A stretch of 58,897 bases of DNA, taken from NCBI GenBank assembly GCA_927405585.1, contig CAKMJS010000005.1, positions 1-58,897 on the forward strand, written 5' to 3'. Each line of letters opens with the position of its first letter. The stretch's first letter is position 1. The stretch is from an uncultured Desulfosporosinus sp. Its GTDB lineage: Bacteria; Bacillota; Desulfitobacteriia; Desulfitobacteriales; Desulfitobacteriaceae. Positions 1-7,213 of this stretch are shown in pieces. The position numbers and the translations under genes are program-made. Below the pieces are notes generated by a model. The model saw nothing but the letters and a program-made list of their open reading frames with translations, searched no databases and was not told the DNA's origin.

Positions 1-2
1 AA

Positions 3-776
3 GGCTTGGAGAGACGCTATCCTCAGTATATCTCCGGAGGGCAGCAACAGCGGGTAGCTTTGGCTAGGACACTCGTCACAGATCCCGAGTTGCTCCTCCT
101 AGATGAACCCTTTTCTGCTTTAGATAGTCAAGTGAAAAAGAAGATGGAAAAAGAAGTGATTCATGTAAGAGATGCTTTCTCCGGGACAATGATTTTAGTG
201 ACGCACAGCCTAGAAGAAGCGTTTCGGCTGTGCAATAATATTGCTGTCATGGACAATGGCAATATTATTCAGTTAGGTACTCAAGAGGAGATCATACATC
301 AGCCAGCGAACCGCACCGTGGCACGCCTTACTGAGACAGAAAACATTTTTGACGGGATAGTTGTTGAACGCAATGGACAGACGGCCCGACTGTGGGTAGA
401 AGAATTACAAGTGCATCTCACAATCTCCAATACGCTAAAGCAAGATGACCTTTCGCTAGGGATTCGGCCTGCCCGACTCATTGTTAAGCAGGAGCACTCC
501 ACTGAAGGTGGGGAACTCGACGTAGACAATCGTTTTCCTGGCCGAATTGTTCAAACCATTCCTACACCCGATGGTCAGCTTGTCTTTATCCAGTTAGTTG
601 GAGATCAGGCTGTTCTCGCCGATCCTGCTTCAGTAGCACATAGGCAACCTGACTACGATCTTCAGGCGTATGTCCCATTCGACTACGGACAATCGAACCG
701 TTGTTTCCTACAACCTGGAGAGCATTGTCATGTCATTTTCCCTATCTCTGCCATGGCGCTTTGGCCAACTTCTTGA
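3..776 (+). CDS. ABC transporter ATP-binding protein, C-terminal part (molybdate/tungstate-like), partial
   Basis: The gene is cut by the left edge of the window; about 257 codons of the 3' part remain. Visible are the ABC signature ISGGQQQR (about residues 10-17), Walker B LLLLDEPFSALD and the H-loop VTHS; Walker A lies outside the window. After about residue 105 follows a TOBE-like regulatory tail, as in ModC, PotA and CysA-type importer ATPases. It would energise uptake of a small anion or similar solute at the inner face of the membrane. The substrate cannot be fixed from this fragment; molybdate or tungstate is the first guess because of the tail layout. The gene ends 8 bp before a convergent small gene. 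Confidence 0.8.
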   Translation, partial: GLERRYPQYISGGQQQRVALARTLVTDPELLLLDEPFSALDSQVKKKMEKEVIHVRDAFSGTMILVTHSLEEAFRLCNNIAVMDNGNIIQLGTQEEIIHQPANRTVARLTETENIFDGIVVERNGQTARLWVEELQVHLTISNTLKQDDLSLGIRPARLIVKQEHSTEGGELDVDNRFPGRIVQTIPTPDGQLVFIQLVGDQAVLADPASVAHRQPDYDLQAYVPFDYGQSNRCFLQPGEHCHVIFPISAMALWPTS

Positions 777-784
777 GTTGATGA

Positions 785-1036
785 TTATATTTTATACAGA
801 TACCATTTGCAGGTGTTCAGTTCATATTTGAGCTCGAACAGCTTTAAGAGCCCGTCGATTTCGCTCTGACAACGAAAAATAAACATTCGATTTCCAGCAA
901 GTTTTTCTTCAGAGCGGGTTACCACTCGGTCAACTTTGACCACTATAGGGAAGGCATCCTCAGCCTTTATCTTATACCGAATGGGATTAGGAATTCCCTC
1001 TAGCGTAAACCACGCAATCATTTCGATTGGTTGCAT
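785..1036 (-). CDS. Small conserved-looking hypothetical protein
   Basis: This reads as an 83-residue soluble protein starting MQPIEMIAWFTLEG. An upstream in-frame ATG exists at 1048, but the start at 1036 has GAGGA at the right distance. The protein has a regular alternating beta pattern with clusters such as VVKVDRVV, FRCQSEIDG and FELKYELNTCKWYLYKI, which resembles small uncharacterised proteins common in Clostridia. No catalytic motif was recognised. It is convergent with the ABC ATPase gene, with an 8-bp gap. Function unknown. Confidence 0.6.
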   Translation of the reverse strand: MQPIEMIAWFTLEGIPNPIRYKIKAEDAFPIVVKVDRVVTRSEEKLAGNRMFIFRCQSEIDGLLKLFELKYELNTCKWYLYKI

Positions 1037-1071
1037 TAAAATCCTCATTCACATCACCAACTATCTACACT

Positions 1072-1098
1072 TAATACTAGTAATACTAGTAATACTAG
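1072..1098. repeat. Three tandem copies of a 9-bp unit
   Basis: The unit TAATACTAG occurs three times in a row, just upstream of a short repeat-element copy. It probably arose by replication slippage; no function is evident. Confidence 0.7.
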
Positions 1099-1118
1099 CT
1101 CTACTTGTTCATCCAATC

Positions 1119-1182
1119 GATTCCCACTTCTTCCAACGGAAGGGTTACACCAATATTCAACTTTAGTTGAACGAGTTCACTA
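1119..1182 (+). repeat. Short degenerate copy of the IS200/IS605-like dispersed repeat
   Basis: The copy begins with GATTCCCACTTCTT and ends with the palindromic tail TTCAACTTTAGTTGAACGAG followed by TTCACTA. These match the two ends of the longer copies near 10.8, 19.9 and 23.7 kb, but the middle is deleted. The rest of the stretch from 1183 to about 1385 is AT-rich and holds nothing I recognise. Confidence 0.55.
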
Positions 1183-1384
1183 AAATGGACTGTTGTTGGT
1201 ACGTAAACTTATGCGCTAATAAGCATAGTTTATCAGAACAAATGTTCTTAGTAAAGAGTATATATGTTTTAGGAGCAAAATATACCGTAATATTATTGTA
1301 TCGTAATAAATGGATAGTCTGACTGTTCCTGATGAACCACTTGAGGGATATAGAATAAGGAGATTTTTAAAAAAAAATGTGAAA

Positions 1385-1432
1385 TTATTACCAATTAAAG
1401 CAGGATTAATATTGCGAACGTGGAATATAATC
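1385..1432 (+). promoter_or_regulatory. Conserved box upstream of the first universal stress gene
   Basis: The block contains GCAGGATTAATAT, then AACGTGGAATATA, at the same spacing as in the block at 2027-2078 before the second usp gene. Shared upstream sequence outside the coding region points either to a common regulatory site or to a recent tandem duplication. The TATAAT in it could be a -10 element, but no good -35 sits 16-18 bp upstream. Confidence 0.45.
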
Positions 1433-1490
1433 TTACAGGATATACCATGATCAATAGTAAAGGAGGAGAGGCTTTATCTATAAAAAAATA

Positions 1491-1904
1491 TTGGTCCCAA
1501 CAGATGCCTCGGAATTCTCGCGTCGGGCGCTAACAGCTGCTTTAGAAATGGCAAGGATGTTCCAAGCGGAAGTGGTTCTTCTATTCGTCACGTACGTCCC
1601 GGAAGCGTATTGGGGTTATAATCCAGCGTATACTATTGAAATCTCAAAAGATGAAATCTCAGAAACAGGGAATCAGGTATTAAGGGACACCCTAGCGGGA
1701 ATCGATTTAGGTGACGTGCCTTTGAAGAAGAAATCAATTCCAGGACACCCATCGAGTGTGATTTTAGAAGAAGTTAGCAATGAAAATATAGACTTAATTG
1801 TCATGGGGAGCCATGGGTACGGGCCGATAGCTCGCGCTGTGTTGGGCAGTGTAAGCCAGCGCGTCCTCCGAAAATCAACGTGTTCTGTTCTAATCGTGAA
1901 GTAA
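1491..1904 (+). CDS. Universal stress protein, UspA family, with a damaged or unusual start
   Basis: This is a soluble Usp-domain protein of about 138-143 residues. It has the nucleotide-binding loop VMGSHGYGPIARAVLGS (G-2x-G-9x-G-S/T type) and ends VLRKSTCSVLIVK. UspA proteins of this type bind ATP and are made under stress or growth arrest. The paralogue at 2120 begins MYKRILVPTDAS. Here the same position, 7 bp after AGGAGGAG, is ATC (1476-1478) rather than ATG. The next possible start is TTG at 1491, which would remove most of the first beta strand. A stop codon at 1458 excludes an upstream start. Either ATC initiates translation, or the start has mutated, or there is a base error. Confidence 0.8.
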   Translation: MVPTDASEFSRRALTAALEMARMFQAEVVLLFVTYVPEAYWGYNPAYTIEISKDEISETGNQVLRDTLAGIDLGDVPLKKKSIPGHPSSVILEEVSNENIDLIVMGSHGYGPIARAVLGSVSQRVLRKSTCSVLIVK

Positions 1905-2026
1905 ATTAATGAGTGTCCATTCCTGTCAATTAAAAGCACTGAAGGAGTTCTGACTAGCGTATTTGCAACAGAACTCTTTCTGTTTTCACTTGGGATATTG
2001 AGGGGGCAGTTCACTAATATAATGTT

Positions 2027-2078
2027 GTAATTACTACCAAATTAAGCAGGATTAATATGTTTAACGTGGAATATATTC
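2027..2078 (+). promoter_or_regulatory. Conserved box upstream of the second universal stress gene
   Basis: This is the partner of the block at 1385-1432: ACCAAATTAAGCAGGATTA, then AACGTGGAATATATTCT. It lies about 40 bp before the start codon. The sites are probably promoters or operators shared by the two usp genes. Confidence 0.45.
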
Positions 2079-2119
2079 TCTAAGGAATATGCCATGGTGC
2101 AATAAAAAGGAGGATGGTT

Positions 2120-2548
2120 ATGTATAAAAGAATACTGGTCCCAACAGATGCCTCTGTATATTCGCGGCGAGCGTTAGTTTCTGCTTTAGAAATCGCCAGA
2201 AAATTCCAATCGGAAGTGGTGCTCCTTTTCGTCACGTATACCCCGGAAGCGTACTGGGGCTATAATCCGGCTTATACTATTGAAGTTTCAAAAGAACAAA
2301 TCGAAGAAACAGGGAATCATACGTTAATGGCCACACTTGAGGGTGTGGAGGTTGGTGATGTTCCTTTGAAGCAGAAGAAAATTTCCGGACACCCATCGAG
2401 TGTGATTTTAGAAGAAATTAGCAATGAAAACATAGACTTGATCGTCATGGGAAGTCATGGCTACGGACCAGTCGCTGGAGCCGTTTTGGGCAGTGTTAGC
2501 CAACGCGTCCTCCGAAAATCTACGTGTCCTGTGCTAATCGTGAAATAA
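2120..2548 (+). CDS. Universal stress protein, UspA family
   Basis: This is a 142-residue Usp-domain protein. The start MYKRILVPTDAS at 2120 lies 6 bp after AAGGAGG; an ATG at 2114 abuts the ribosome site and is less likely. The Walker-like loop VMGSHGYGPVAGAVLGSVS is intact, so it is expected to bind ATP. It is a close paralogue of the gene at 1491 along its whole length, and the upstream sequence is duplicated too, which indicates a tandem duplication. A hairpin terminator follows at 2571. Confidence 0.88.
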   Translation: MYKRILVPTDASVYSRRALVSALEIARKFQSEVVLLFVTYTPEAYWGYNPAYTIEVSKEQIEETGNHTLMATLEGVEVGDVPLKQKKISGHPSSVILEEISNENIDLIVMGSHGYGPVAGAVLGSVSQRVLRKSTCPVLIVK

Positions 2549-2570
2549 ATTAGCGCTATTAAATAATGTT

Positions 2571-2610
2571 AAAAAGTCTGTTGACGATTAAACCTCGTTA
2601 ACAGCTTTTT
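2571..2610 (+). terminator. Rho-independent terminator after the usp pair
   Basis: A stem of AAAAAG, CTGTT and ACGA pairs with TCGT, AACAG and CTTTTT. A T-run follows directly. Confidence 0.75.
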
Positions 2611-2705
2611 CCTTTATAAAGAAGACCTTATATAATAGGGAGTAGAAATGTTCATAAAATTAGAATGCAAAAAATTAAGTTTTAGCCGAAGGAGTGCACT
2701 AAGTG

Positions 2706-2745
2706 AAAAAAGCTGTTGTTGATCAAAATCGCTAACAGCTTTTTA
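2706..2745 (-). terminator. Hairpin terminator, probably for the YqfQ-like gene
   Basis: AAAAAGCTGTT pairs with AACAGCTTTTT, with A/T runs on both sides, so it can act in both directions. It lies just past the end of the minus-strand gene at 2769. It resembles the terminator at 2571, which suggests it was copied along with the usp duplication. Confidence 0.7.
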
Positions 2746-2768
2746 TTCAATTGACGGACACGTGGGAA

Positions 2769-3269
2769 TTAAAAGGGTAGCCCTATTCGTCGAATGAGCG
2801 CAAAACCTGCCCGTTTAGCGATGGGAAGAAAAACTCTGCGTAGAAGAGGAAGGCCAACACGACGAGCAAGGGGAATTCCAACTTTTTGTGCCAAAGGAGG
2901 ACCAAATTGCTGGGCGAGGGGGAGGCCTACTTTGCGGACTAGAGGTGGGCCAAATTGCTTCATTAGAGAAGGCCCATATTTTTGTATAAGACTTCTAGCT
3001 TGTTCTTGCCAGAGGTTAGAAGTTTCTGACGTAGCGGAAAAGGTCTGCAGTAAGGAATTAAGTTGATCTGGAATAGAAAATGGTTGGTTCAATTGAGTTT
3101 GTGGTTGATCTGTGGACTGTGTTGGTTGAGAAATTGGTTGAGAAATTGGCTGGTCAACAGATGGTTCTGGTACCTGCCACGGAACAGAGTTAGTACCCTG
3201 TCGTTGAATTGGCGAGAACCTGTTCTGTTGCCTTGGAAAGTAACCCCGTTGCCCCATCAACGATTTCAT
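2769..3269 (-). CDS. YqfQ/VrrA-like protein with C-terminal octapeptide repeats
   Basis: This is a 166-residue protein. The start ATG at 3269 follows AAAGGGGG by 7 bp; a TTG two codons upstream is less likely. The N-terminal half is low-complexity, rich in Q, P and S (QPISQPISQPTQ). A short helical section (about residues 67-98) follows. The last about 68 residues are eight or nine units of 8 residues of the form G-x-P-L-x-R/K/Q-R/K-V, for example GPPLVRKV, GLPLAQQF, GIPLARRV and GLPLLRRV. The layout resembles YqfQ (VrrA-like) proteins of spore formers, whose role is poorly known. Strong positive charge and regular prolines suggest binding to a surface or membrane; this is inference. Confidence 0.7.
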   Translation of the reverse strand: MKSLMGQRGYFPRQQNRFSPIQRQGTNSVPWQVPEPSVDQPISQPISQPTQSTDQPQTQLNQPFSIPDQLNSLLQTFSATSETSNLWQEQARSLIQKYGPSLMKQFGPPLVRKVGLPLAQQFGPPLAQKVGIPLARRVGLPLLRRVFLPIAKRAGFALIRRIGLPF

Positions 3270-3502
3270 GGGCAAACCCCCTTTACTTCAATGTGGAAAT
3301 ACTATGGTGTTAATACAATATATGTAAAAAATGTATTAATGTTCAATTACAAGTTAATGATACAAGTTTAGAGTGGTATTTTTTAATAGTCTCAACTTAT
3401 TAGAGGAGTTATTCCGGAAGATCTCGAAAGATATATGGCCTAGAGATTATTTATCTCAATAAATCCATAGTATGTAGAGCAAAAATCAGGAGGCAAGAAA
3501 AC

Positions 3503-4546
3503 ATGGCAGAAAATCTAGAAGGTGAAGCTCAAGAGGAAAAGGTTAGTTTTTTAAAACGCAAGAACATAATATTTTCAGTAAAACGATATGGTATTGATGC
3601 CTTAGGTGCAATGGCCTTGGGTTTATTCTCCAGTCTGATAGTAGGATTAATTCTTAAAGTCATTGGAGAGCAAGTCGGATTACAATTTCTGATTGACTTT
3701 GGTAAACAAGCCATGGGGATGATGGGTCCAGCGATCGGTGTCGCTGTAGCCTTTGGCTTAGGGGCTCCTCCACTCGTATTGTTTGCTTCTACTATTACGG
3801 GTATGGCAGGTGCTGCAGTCGGAGGACCCGTCGGTGCCTTTGTGGCAGCGGTCATTGGGGCTGAATTCGGAAAACTTGTGTCCAAAGAGACAAAAGTAGA
3901 TATTATTGTTACTCCTGCTGTTACCATCTTGATGGGTGTAGCTGCTGGGACTATAATCGGACCGCCCTTAGCAGAATTTATGAAGTGGCTGGGAGCAGTT
4001 ATCATGATGGCGACAGAACTGGCGCCCATTCCGATGGGTGCTTTGGTGGCTGTTCTGATGGGCGTAATATTAACGTTGCCAATTAGTAGTGCTGCTTTGG
4101 CTATGATGCTAGTATTAGGTGGTCCCGCTGCAGGAGCTGCGACCGTGGGTTGTGCTACACAGATGGTTGGGTTTGCTGTAGCGAGTTATCGCGAGAATGG
4201 ATGGGGTGGTTTAGTTTCCCAAGGGTTAGGGACATCCATGCTTCAAATACCCAATATTGTTAAAAACCCATTCATATGGATACCTGCCATACTAGCCAGT
4301 GCAATTCTAGGCCCCTTAGCGACAACTGTTTTGCCGATGTCCAACATCCCTGCTGGTGCTGGCATGGGGACCTCAGGGCTAGTGGGGCAGTTTGGGACGA
4401 TCAGTGCTATGGGCATGAGTTCGGGGGTCTTAATAAAAATTGCCTTATTACATTTTATTTTACCCGCTAGTCTAACTTTGGCAATTTCAGAGTTTATGCG
4501 TAAAAAAGGTTGGATCAAGCCTGGAGATATGAAATTAAATAGTTAG
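3503..4546 (+). CDS. PfoR-like membrane protein, PTS EIIC-2 family
   Basis: This is a 347-residue polytopic membrane protein with about 8-10 hydrophobic segments rich in Gly and Ala. It matches the family first named PfoR (perfringolysin regulator; COG3641, PTS_EIIC_2). Members look like the membrane component of a sugar phosphotransferase but lack EIIA/EIIB domains, and the true substrate is unknown. The start ATG has AGGAGG upstream. The cytoplasmic N-terminus is charged (EGEAQEEKVSFLKRK). It is a single-gene unit ending at a strong bidirectional terminator shared with ridA. Confidence 0.78.
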   Translation: MAENLEGEAQEEKVSFLKRKNIIFSVKRYGIDALGAMALGLFSSLIVGLILKVIGEQVGLQFLIDFGKQAMGMMGPAIGVAVAFGLGAPPLVLFASTITGMAGAAVGGPVGAFVAAVIGAEFGKLVSKETKVDIIVTPAVTILMGVAAGTIIGPPLAEFMKWLGAVIMMATELAPIPMGALVAVLMGVILTLPISSAALAMMLVLGGPAAGAATVGCATQMVGFAVASYRENGWGGLVSQGLGTSMLQIPNIVKNPFIWIPAILASAILGPLATTVLPMSNIPAGAGMGTSGLVGQFGTISAMGMSSGVLIKIALLHFILPASLTLAISEFMRKKGWIKPGDMKLNS

Positions 4547-4558
4547 TTTTCAAACACT

Positions 4559-4600
4559 AAAGGACCCCTAAAACTCAAAGTGAAGTTTTAGGGGTCCTTT
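4559..4600. terminator. Bidirectional terminator between pfoR-like gene and ridA
   Basis: A perfect 17-bp stem, AAAGGACCCCTAAAACT and its complement, with an 8-nt loop. A/T tracts allow use from both strands, serving the two convergent genes. Confidence 0.85.
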
Positions 4601-4631
4601 AGAAAACTTATTGTATTATTAGCTAAAAGAG

Positions 4632-5012
4632 TTACTCAGCGAGAGCGATTGCTTCAATTTCAACAATGGCGTCTTTAGGTAAGCGCGCAGCTTGTACAGC
4701 CGAACGAGCGGGTGGATTATTCGGGAAATAGGTGGCATAAACAGTATTCATCGCTACGAAGTCATTCATGTCTTTTAGAAAAACGACGGTTTTTATGACT
4801 TTGTCCATAGAAGAGCCTGAGGCTTCTAGAATTGCTTTGACATTATCTAAGGATTGTTTGGTTGCTCCTTCAATATCAGCGACCAATTCTCCACTTTGTG
4901 TGTTGATAGGGAGCTGTCCGGATGTAAAAATAAAATTTCCTACCTTAACTGCTTGAGAATAAGGGCCAATAGCGGCGGGAGCATTTTGAGTACTGAGAAT
5001 TTGTTTATTCAT
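4632..5012 (-). CDS. ridA: RidA family enamine/imine deaminase
   Basis: This is a 126-residue protein that matches RidA (YjgF/YER057c) in length and motifs: the start IGPYSQAV, FTSGQLPIN, and the signature AARLPKDAIVEIEAIA near the C-terminus. The conserved Arg (PARSAVQAARLP) that binds the substrate carboxylate is present. RidA hydrolyses 2-aminoacrylate and related enamines released by PLP enzymes, giving the 2-oxoacid and ammonia. The gene is divergent from the regulator of the nearby tryptophanase, an enzyme that forms aminoacrylate; a D-cysteine desulfhydrase-type enzyme also lies at 41.4 kb. The ribosome site is AAGGAGG. Confidence 0.92.
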   Translation of the reverse strand: MNKQILSTQNAPAAIGPYSQAVKVGNFIFTSGQLPINTQSGELVADIEGATKQSLDNVKAILEASGSSMDKVIKTVVFLKDMNDFVAMNTVYATYFPNNPPARSAVQAARLPKDAIVEIEAIALAE

Positions 5013-5265
5013 AGTGATCTACCTCCTTGAAAATTGTCATGGACTGGAGCATGACACTCTAATGTAAAGTATACTTGATTTTGTGGGAATAAACCAATTT
5101 AGAAATTAGATCTAGGTGAATGAGATTATTCTGCACTGATTCGGCCGATTTTATTAAACGTCGTTGGGGATTGAACTTTGCTTATGATATAATTCACTGT
5201 ACAAATTAATTCAATCTTTTGAGTTATTGACATTCACTTTTTCAAGTAGGATAGGGAGGTTGCCC

Positions 5266-6873
5266 ATGGGTTTTCTGGAGCGTGTGATTCAAATTGATTT
5301 CGAAGACCGCTTAGGCTTGGGTATGGAGATCTTTGAGGTTTGCGAAAAAATTGGGGTTGACAAGATTGGGATGGAAGTCATCCCTGATCAGGGCATGTTT
5401 ATTAAATTCTGTGGCACTTCTGAGGGACAGGTCCTAAGCTTAATCAGAGATTTAAAGGCAGTAAAAGGGGTTCTCTTTGTAATAATGCGCGATCAGATGC
5501 CGTATGAAGAAAGAGAACATGAGTTAAAGACGATTTTGAACTCTGTCAGCGAAGGGATTGTGGCGGTCAATAAACAAGGAGAAATCATTCAAATTAATGA
5601 TGTGGCCTGTAAAATATTTTGCTGTTCAATTGATGAGGTGATCGGGTCACACGCTGAGAAGCTGTTCCAAGAAAATGCTCCCATTCTAGAAACCCTTAGG
5701 ACAGGACTGCCCTATCGGCTCGAGGAACGAGAATTTAAAAAGGGAAATCAGATCATTCATTTTTTGACGACGGGTGTGCCGGTGCTCAATGCCAAAGGTC
5801 AAGTCATAGGAGCAGTTGCTACCATGAAAGATTTTCGTCAGGTTGAAGAGATTATTTCAAAGGTCGACCGTAAAAAGCAATTACTGTCGTTCGAGGGAAT
5901 TATATATCAGAGTGCAAAGATGCGTCATGTGATCGAAACGGCAAAAATGGTGGCCAAAGGTAGTTCAACGGTCTTATTGCGCGGGGAAAGTGGAACTGGA
6001 AAAGAGTTGTTTGCCCGAGCGATTCATTTGGAAAGCATGCGGAAGCAAGCTCCTTTTATTGTCATCAATTGTGCTGCCTTGCCGGATAGTTTACTTGAAA
6101 GCGAACTGTTTGGCTATGAAGAAGGTTCGTTCACAGGCGCAGCCAAAGGTGGGAAAAAGGGGCTTTTTGAACAAGCAGAACATGGAACTATCTTTTTAGA
6201 TGAAATCGGAGAAATCGCAGCTCGGGTTCAGGTTCGCTTGCTTCGAGTTTTGCAAGAAGGTATGATTCGACGGGTTGGAGGCGCCATGGAACTTTCGGTA
6301 GATGTCCGGATTGTTGCTGCGACGCATCGTAATTTAGAAGAAATGATCCAAACGGGACAATTCCGGGAGGACCTTTATTATCGCTTAAATGTGATCCCCT
6401 TGCGGATCCCGCCTCTTCGAGAACGACGAGAGGATATTCCGCTCATCGCTCAGCACCTGACACGCAAGATTTCAGAGAAGTTAGGGAAACCAGAGCTTCA
6501 TATCACAAAAGAGAGCATGGCCTTGTTGATGTCCGAAGCCTGGCCAGGAAATGTTCGACAGCTTGAGAACACACTGGAACGCATTATCAATGTGATGGAT
6601 GCTGGTGAAATTACGCCTGATCTTTTCTATGAGTGGACAGATTTAGGATCCCCTCCGCAGCCTTTTAAAGAGGATAAGGAAGATTTTCAAATTAAGATTT
6701 CGGTCAGTAAAGAGTGGCCCACCTTAAAGAAGATTGTGAGCGACGTCGAGAAACAAGTTCTCCTGCGGATCTTAAAAACTTATTCCTCTTCAAGAAAAGC
6801 GGGAAGAATACTCGGAGTTTCCAATACAACAATTTTAAATAAAATGAAAAGTTATGGAATTGACAGGAAATGA
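5266..6873 (+). CDS. TyrR-like sigma-54-dependent transcriptional activator (ACT-PAS-AAA+-HTH)
   Basis: This is a 535-residue enhancer-binding protein. Residues 1-70 look like an ACT domain, as in TyrR, which binds aromatic amino acids. Residues about 75-190 form a PAS domain. The AAA+ core has Walker A GESGTGKE, the sigma-54 contact loop GSFTGA (ESELFGYEEGSFTGA), Walker B TIFLDEIGE and the arginine-rich second region. The last about 50 residues are a Fis/TyrR-type helix-turn-helix (SSRKAGRILGVSNTTILNKM). The start ATG at 5266 follows GGGAGG; in-frame codons further upstream have no ribosome site. It sits before tnaA and a chemoreceptor that both carry sigma-54 promoters, so it most likely activates them in response to an aromatic amino acid. 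Confidence 0.9.
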   Translation: MGFLERVIQIDFEDRLGLGMEIFEVCEKIGVDKIGMEVIPDQGMFIKFCGTSEGQVLSLIRDLKAVKGVLFVIMRDQMPYEEREHELKTILNSVSEGIVAVNKQGEIIQINDVACKIFCCSIDEVIGSHAEKLFQENAPILETLRTGLPYRLEEREFKKGNQIIHFLTTGVPVLNAKGQVIGAVATMKDFRQVEEIISKVDRKKQLLSFEGIIYQSAKMRHVIETAKMVAKGSSTVLLRGESGTGKELFARAIHLESMRKQAPFIVINCAALPDSLLESELFGYEEGSFTGAAKGGKKGLFEQAEHGTIFLDEIGEIAARVQVRLLRVLQEGMIRRVGGAMELSVDVRIVAATHRNLEEMIQTGQFREDLYYRLNVIPLRIPPLRERREDIPLIAQHLTRKISEKLGKPELHITKESMALLMSEAWPGNVRQLENTLERIINVMDAGEITPDLFYEWTDLGSPPQPFKEDKEDFQIKISVSKEWPTLKKIVSDVEKQVLLRILKTYSSSRKAGRILGVSNTTILNKMKSYGIDRK

Positions 6874-6880
6874 TATGTTG

Positions 6881-6930
6881 AAAGTGACAAGTTTTTTTAT
6901 CAGTGATAAGAATACTTGTCACTTTTTCTT
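6881..6930 (+). terminator. Terminator after the TyrR-like regulator
   Basis: AAAGTGACAAGT pairs with ACTTGTCACTTT across a 21-nt loop, followed by TTCTT. It separates the regulator from tnaA. Confidence 0.75.
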
Positions 6931-6945
6931 ATCAACAACTGACTT

Positions 6946-7045
6946 GAACTCTTTCAACTAAAAGCTGACGTTGAGGCTTCAGTTGGAGACTCTACCCTAC
7001 CTGAAGTTTACGAAGACCCCACCCCCACCGAAGAATGGGGGTCTT
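6946..7045 (-). repeat. Degenerate copy of the IS200/IS605-like dispersed repeat
   Basis: Read on the plus strand it runs GAACTC, a decayed AGCT palindrome, TTGAGGCTTCAG, CTACCC, CTGAAG, ACGAAG and a final GGGGGTC. This is the same order of blocks as the copy at 23678-23784. It lies between the regulator's terminator and the tnaA promoter, where upstream activator sites would be expected. Confidence 0.55.
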
Positions 7046-7118
7046 GAAAACTGGATAAATTAATTTAAAAAATTAAGCTAAAAGCCTTAAATAGGTGCCG
7101 AGAATACTTCAACCTTAC

Positions 7119-7136
7119 ATGGCACGAATTTTGCAT
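7119..7136 (+). promoter_or_regulatory. Sigma-54 promoter of tnaA
   Basis: TGGCACGAATTTTGCA fits the -24/-12 consensus exactly: GG at 7121-7122, ten bases, then GC at 7133-7134. It lies about 80 bp before the tnaA start. The gene before it encodes a sigma-54 activator. Confidence 0.88.
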
Positions 7137-7213
7137 TTCATAGCTGGAATGAACTAGTTTACAATGAAGTGGGAGTCTTAAATGATAAAGATATTTGGGA
7201 GGTAACTATTATA

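Noticed and set aside
936-1166. Plus-strand frame opposite the small gene at 785
   Set aside because: It is the shadow of the minus-strand gene and reads into repeat sequence.
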